Shown: in pieces, positions 19,880-21,573 of the stretch
How positions within the stretch are numbered: position 1 is the stretch's first letter
Layout of the letters: each line of letters starts with the position of its first letter
IMG/VR virus record: IMGVR_UViG_3300034105_000690
Span: 1 to 21,573 of that record
Length of the DNA: 21,573 nucleotides
Direction: 5' to 3' (one strand)
Origin: a virus
The notes under the pieces: model-generated
Told to the model about the DNA's origin: nothing
The model's database searches: none
Seen by the model: the letters and a program-made list of their open reading frames with translations, nothing else
Made by a program: the position numbers and the translations under genes

Positions 19880-20582
19880 ACTAAGGAACGACAAAGACTA
19901 CTACGGGGACTACGGATCGCAGTTCCTAAGTAATAGCGCAGTGGGTGTACTGTTAAGTAACCCTAAGATGTTTAAGGTGAAGCAGGAGCCGACGGTTCCT
20001 ATGCTTCAGGGTAGCTACTTCCACACGGCCATACTAGAGCCTGAGAAGTTGGTTAACTTTGAGATAGTGGAGGCGAGTACCCGTAACACAAACATATACA
20101 AGGACGCGTCCAAGGGGAACCTGCTCCTGCTAAGGAATGAGTGTGACAACCTAGACGAGATGGTTCGCGTGATCAAGTCGAACTTCTTCTTCTACGAGAA
20201 CATCTACAAGGACGGTAACGTGTACGAGGAGCCTGCCATCATGGAGTTGTTCGGACACAAGTTCAAGGGTAAGGCAGACATTGTGACAGACGAGATCGTG
20301 ATCGACATCAAGACCACTTCAAAGATCTCTGACTTCAGGTGGTCTGCAAAGAAGTACAACTACGACTCGCAGGCTTATCTCTATCAGCAATTTTTTGATA
20401 AACCCTTGATTTTCTACGTTATAGACAAGGCGACCCATGAGTTGGGTGTGTTCGAGCCTAGTGCAGAGTTCCTACTAGGAGGTAGAGAGAAGGTGCTACG
20501 TGCGGTAGAGGTTTACGAAAAGTTCTTTGGAGACAGTCCTAAGGAGGACATAAATAATTTCTTCATAAGGGAAGATTTGTAA
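19869..20582 (+). CDS. PD-(D/E)XK exonuclease (RecE/Cas4-like)
   Basis: A 237-aa nuclease with a full set of motifs: G48-SYF-H52 (the GxxxH element), Glu120/121 (EEPAI), the catalytic pair in GKADIVTDEIVIDIKTT with Asp137, Asp146 and Lys148, and Q168-AYL-Y172 (QxxxY). This order is that of RecE/DUF3799 and Cas4-type nucleases, metal-dependent enzymes that resect double-stranded DNA ends. With the annealing protein encoded just upstream (11-nt overlap) it would drive phage recombination and concatemer formation. It is the last protein gene before the 0.8-kb RNA region; its stop at 20580-20582 overlaps the promoter zone of that region. Confidence 0.9.
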   Translation: MLDRLRNDKDYYGDYGSQFLSNSAVGVLLSNPKMFKVKQEPTVPMLQGSYFHTAILEPEKLVNFEIVEASTRNTNIYKDASKGNLLLLRNECDNLDEMVRVIKSNFFFYENIYKDGNVYEEPAIMELFGHKFKGKADIVTDEIVIDIKTTSKISDFRWSAKKYNYDSQAYLYQQFFDKPLIFYVIDKATHELGVFEPSAEFLLGGREKVLRAVEVYEKFFGDSPKEDINNFFIREDL

Positions 20583-20593
20583 CAAATTTGTTG

Positions 20594-20601
20594 TATATTT
20601 G
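20594..20601 (+). promoter_or_regulatory. Promoter candidate for the 0.8-kb RNA (-7 box)
   Basis: TATATTTG within TGTTGTATATTTGTTGC, almost identical to the groEL promoter on the other strand. A TTTG at 20576-20579 lies 14 bp upstream, at the end of the exonuclease gene. Transcription would begin about 20,607. Confidence 0.68.
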
Positions 20602-20629
20602 TTGCGGATTAGGGTGTCCCTGGTCGGTT

Positions 20630-20699
20630 TGTTGTGTAGTTTAATGGTAGAATAGGCCTTTGCTTAGGCTAGACGAGGGTTCGAATCCCTCTGCAACAT
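20630..20699 (+). tRNA. tRNA-like element with 6-nt (or 8-nt) anticodon loop
   Basis: Acceptor TGTTGTG/TGCAACA (20630-20636 and 20692-20698, one G-T pair at the base), D arm GTTT/GAAT, T arm GAGGG-TTCGAAT-CCCTC (20675-20691), discriminator T20699. The anticodon arm is GGCCT/AGGCT (20655-20659 and 20666-20670) around only six bases, TTGCTT; with a 4-bp stem the loop is eight bases. A normal 7-nt loop cannot be drawn. GCT or TGC could be read as anticodon, so no amino acid is assigned. Confidence 0.72.
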
Positions 20700-20771
20700 C
20701 AACGTTTCGGGTAATGCTGGATGTCAAAGGACCAACGGAAAGACGTTTGACTATTAGGAAAGACTAATATT

Positions 20772-20843
20772 TGTTGTGTAGCTCAATTGGCAGAGCCTGG
20801 TCCGAAAGTTCCAGAGATGCAGGATCATACCCCGCCACAACAT
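20772..20843 (+). tRNA. Degenerate tRNA-like element
   Basis: Acceptor TGTTGTG/CACAACA is a perfect 7-bp stem (20772-20778 and 20836-20842) and has the same 5' strand as the element at 20630. The D arm is textbook (GCTC-AATTGGCA-GAGC). The T arm is damaged: GCAGG/CCCGC has an A-C mismatch, and the loop is ATCATAC in place of TTCGAAT. The anticodon arm pairs only as CTGG/CCAG (20797-20800 and 20811-20814), leaving a 10-nt loop. A GAA is present but without U33. Length between arms is normal, so this is sequence decay or a changed function rather than deletion. Confidence 0.6.
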
Positions 20844-20920
20844 CGAGGTCAAGTAGCGCTTGAATGAACTTAGTGGTAATAACGGAAGAACCTAAGAGAG
20901 ATTGACAAAAACTCCGTACA

Positions 20921-21016
20921 GATTGAGTGTACCAAATGGCAAAAGGTTATTCCAGCCCTGGATAGAGGCACAAGAAAATAAGTCCTACATTACAGGTTCG
21001 AATCCTGTCTCAATCA
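20921..21016 (+). tRNA. tRNA-like element with extended middle
   Basis: Acceptor GATTGAG/CTCAATC (20921-20927 and 21009-21015), D arm ACC/GGT with GG in the loop, T arm ACAGG-TTCGAAT-CCTGT (20992-21008), discriminator A21016. Between D and T arms are about 43 nt instead of 22. They start with TCCA-GCCC-TGGA (20951-20962), a 4-bp stem with a 4-nt loop, then a bulged stem TAGAGG/TCCTA. It might be read as a class II tRNA with a long variable arm, but the anticodon hairpin is too tight to present three bases in the normal way. Confidence 0.6.
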
Positions 21017-21430
21017 CAGCAGTTACTTGACGCAAATAGTACAGTAACAGACATTGGGTAGTTTGCATACCACGAATGTTAAGTCCTTTCTGCGCAAAGA
21101 AGGTGTTGAGTACTTAAGAGAAGGAAGTTCCAACCTCAACAAATCGGTTAAACATTGAATGCCTTTGTAAATTAACCCCGTATCGGAAGATTAAATAATA
21201 GTAGTGAAAATCTACAACGGGGTCAATGTTTACATAAAGATACTATCAGTAATGATAGAACGTGAGTTGCCTTGAGAAAGCAATGAGCCATAGCTAAGAG
21301 AGTAAAAACTAAATCCGACTTCTCTACTCACGTAATGAGTTCTCAGCTAGACCCTACTTTTATAGAGGGTGCTAATAAACTGAAAAGCCGACAACAGTAC
21401 AAAAAGGTAGGCAAAATTAAATTTAATAAA

Positions 21431-21573
21431 ATGGCGAAAATTCAAGTGACGTTAGACGCGTCAAAGTTAAGAAACCTGATCTCTACAAGAAGTTACGAGA
21501 GCAAGGACGGTACAAATGTAAATGTACAAGAGGTTAAGTTCGAGTTGGTTGAGGTTAAGGAGCCTAAGCAGAT
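21431..21573 (+). CDS. Hypothetical protein (partial, N-terminus)
   Basis: ATG 21431 opens a frame running off the window (47 codons visible). It begins MAKIQVTLDASKLRNLISTR and continues with a charged, beta-like stretch (VQEVKFELVEVKEPKQ). The 16 bases AAATTTAATAAAATGG around the start are identical to those at the groEL start, which supports the start and suggests a strong A/T-rich translation leader. It follows the recombination genes and the RNA region, so it is probably a replication/recombination-arm gene. No family assigned. Confidence 0.72.
   Translation, partial: MAKIQVTLDASKLRNLISTRSYESKDGTNVNVQEVKFELVEVKEPKQ

Larger units (their letters stand above)
20608..21430 (+). ncRNA. Large structured RNA region (tRNA-likes plus hairpins)
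   Basis: No ORF of note fills these ~820 nt. It has its own promoter candidate, three tRNA-like elements in its first half and many hairpins in its second: GTTACT/AGTAAC (21022-21048), ACATT/AATGT enclosing GGTA/TACC (21051-21079), TGTTGAG/CTCAACA (21104-21141), AAACATTGA/TCAATGTTT (21150-21231) enclosing CCCCGT/ACGGGG (21176-21222) and GTAG/CTAC with a 7-nt loop, TATCA-GTAA-TGATA with a GNRA loop (21244-21257), and ACGTGAGT/ACTCACGT (21260-21333) enclosing TTGC/GCAA. Size, structure density and tRNA company recall the phage RNAs GOLLD and ROOL. I cannot assign it to either, and it could be several processed RNAs. No clear T-run terminator is seen before 21,431. Confidence 0.6.

Noticed and set aside
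21104-21141. A fifth tRNA-like element with TGTTGAG/CTCAACA acceptor
   Set aside because: The 7-bp stem is good, but the enclosed 24 nt are too short for D, anticodon and T arms and contain no TTCGA T-loop.

Overview
The window looks like part of a tailed phage of a Bacteroidota host, possibly related to crAss-like phages (inference). The reasons are phage structural, lysis and recombination genes in dense, overlapping operons, -7 boxes of the Bacteroidota type TAnnTTTG in front of several transcription units, A/T-rich leaders instead of clear Shine-Dalgarno sites, a BspA-type (DUF285) repeat protein, and many tiny lysine-rich ORFs. Two arms run outward from a gene-free region at about 14.03-14.94 kb.

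Left arm (1-14,013, nearly all minus strand). Read in the direction of transcription it has: three small basic ORFs; an intrinsic terminator; a chaperonin operon (GroEL, a UVR-motif protein, GroES); a lone plus-strand winged-helix-like gene; a run of small basic phage proteins starting at a palindromic divergent promoter; a spike-base-like protein; a lysis cassette (holin, coiled-coil/TM protein, DUF5675 putative lytic enzyme, lipobox/TM protein resembling a u-spanin); and three large tail or receptor-binding proteins plus the start of a fourth gene. Most junctions are ATGA or TAATG overlaps.

Centre (14,026-14,939). No convincing gene. It holds phased ATGTAA/TTACAT repeats (five copies every 10-11 bp, then more in inverted orientation) and a rightward promoter candidate, as expected for a replication origin or a master regulatory region.

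Right arm (14,940-21,573, plus strand). The most notable content is RNA. Three hammerhead ribozymes with complete catalytic cores (14,940-14,994; 15,258-15,307; 15,481-15,535) sit between the first genes. Two share stem I and release mRNAs with matching 22-nt leaders, and two cleavages would excise a 228-nt RNA coding for two 25-26 aa membrane peptides. After a run of small early ORFs, a ferredoxin, and later a DUF1071/Sak3-type annealing protein with a PD-(D/E)XK exonuclease, come two structured RNA regions (18,113-18,304 and about 20,608-21,430). These carry four tRNA-like elements with good acceptor and T arms but abnormal anticodon arms. Two are preceded by the same module (TTTGAC, one base, a 5-bp hairpin with a GAAAGA loop). 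The second region has its own promoter candidate and about 0.8 kb of nested hairpins, recalling the large ornate phage RNAs such as GOLLD and ROOL, though family membership cannot be shown here.

Base composition is patchy: GC-richer genes with a distinct codon habit alternate with AT-rich stretches, with breaks inside groEL and the tail fibre genes, suggesting recent recombination.
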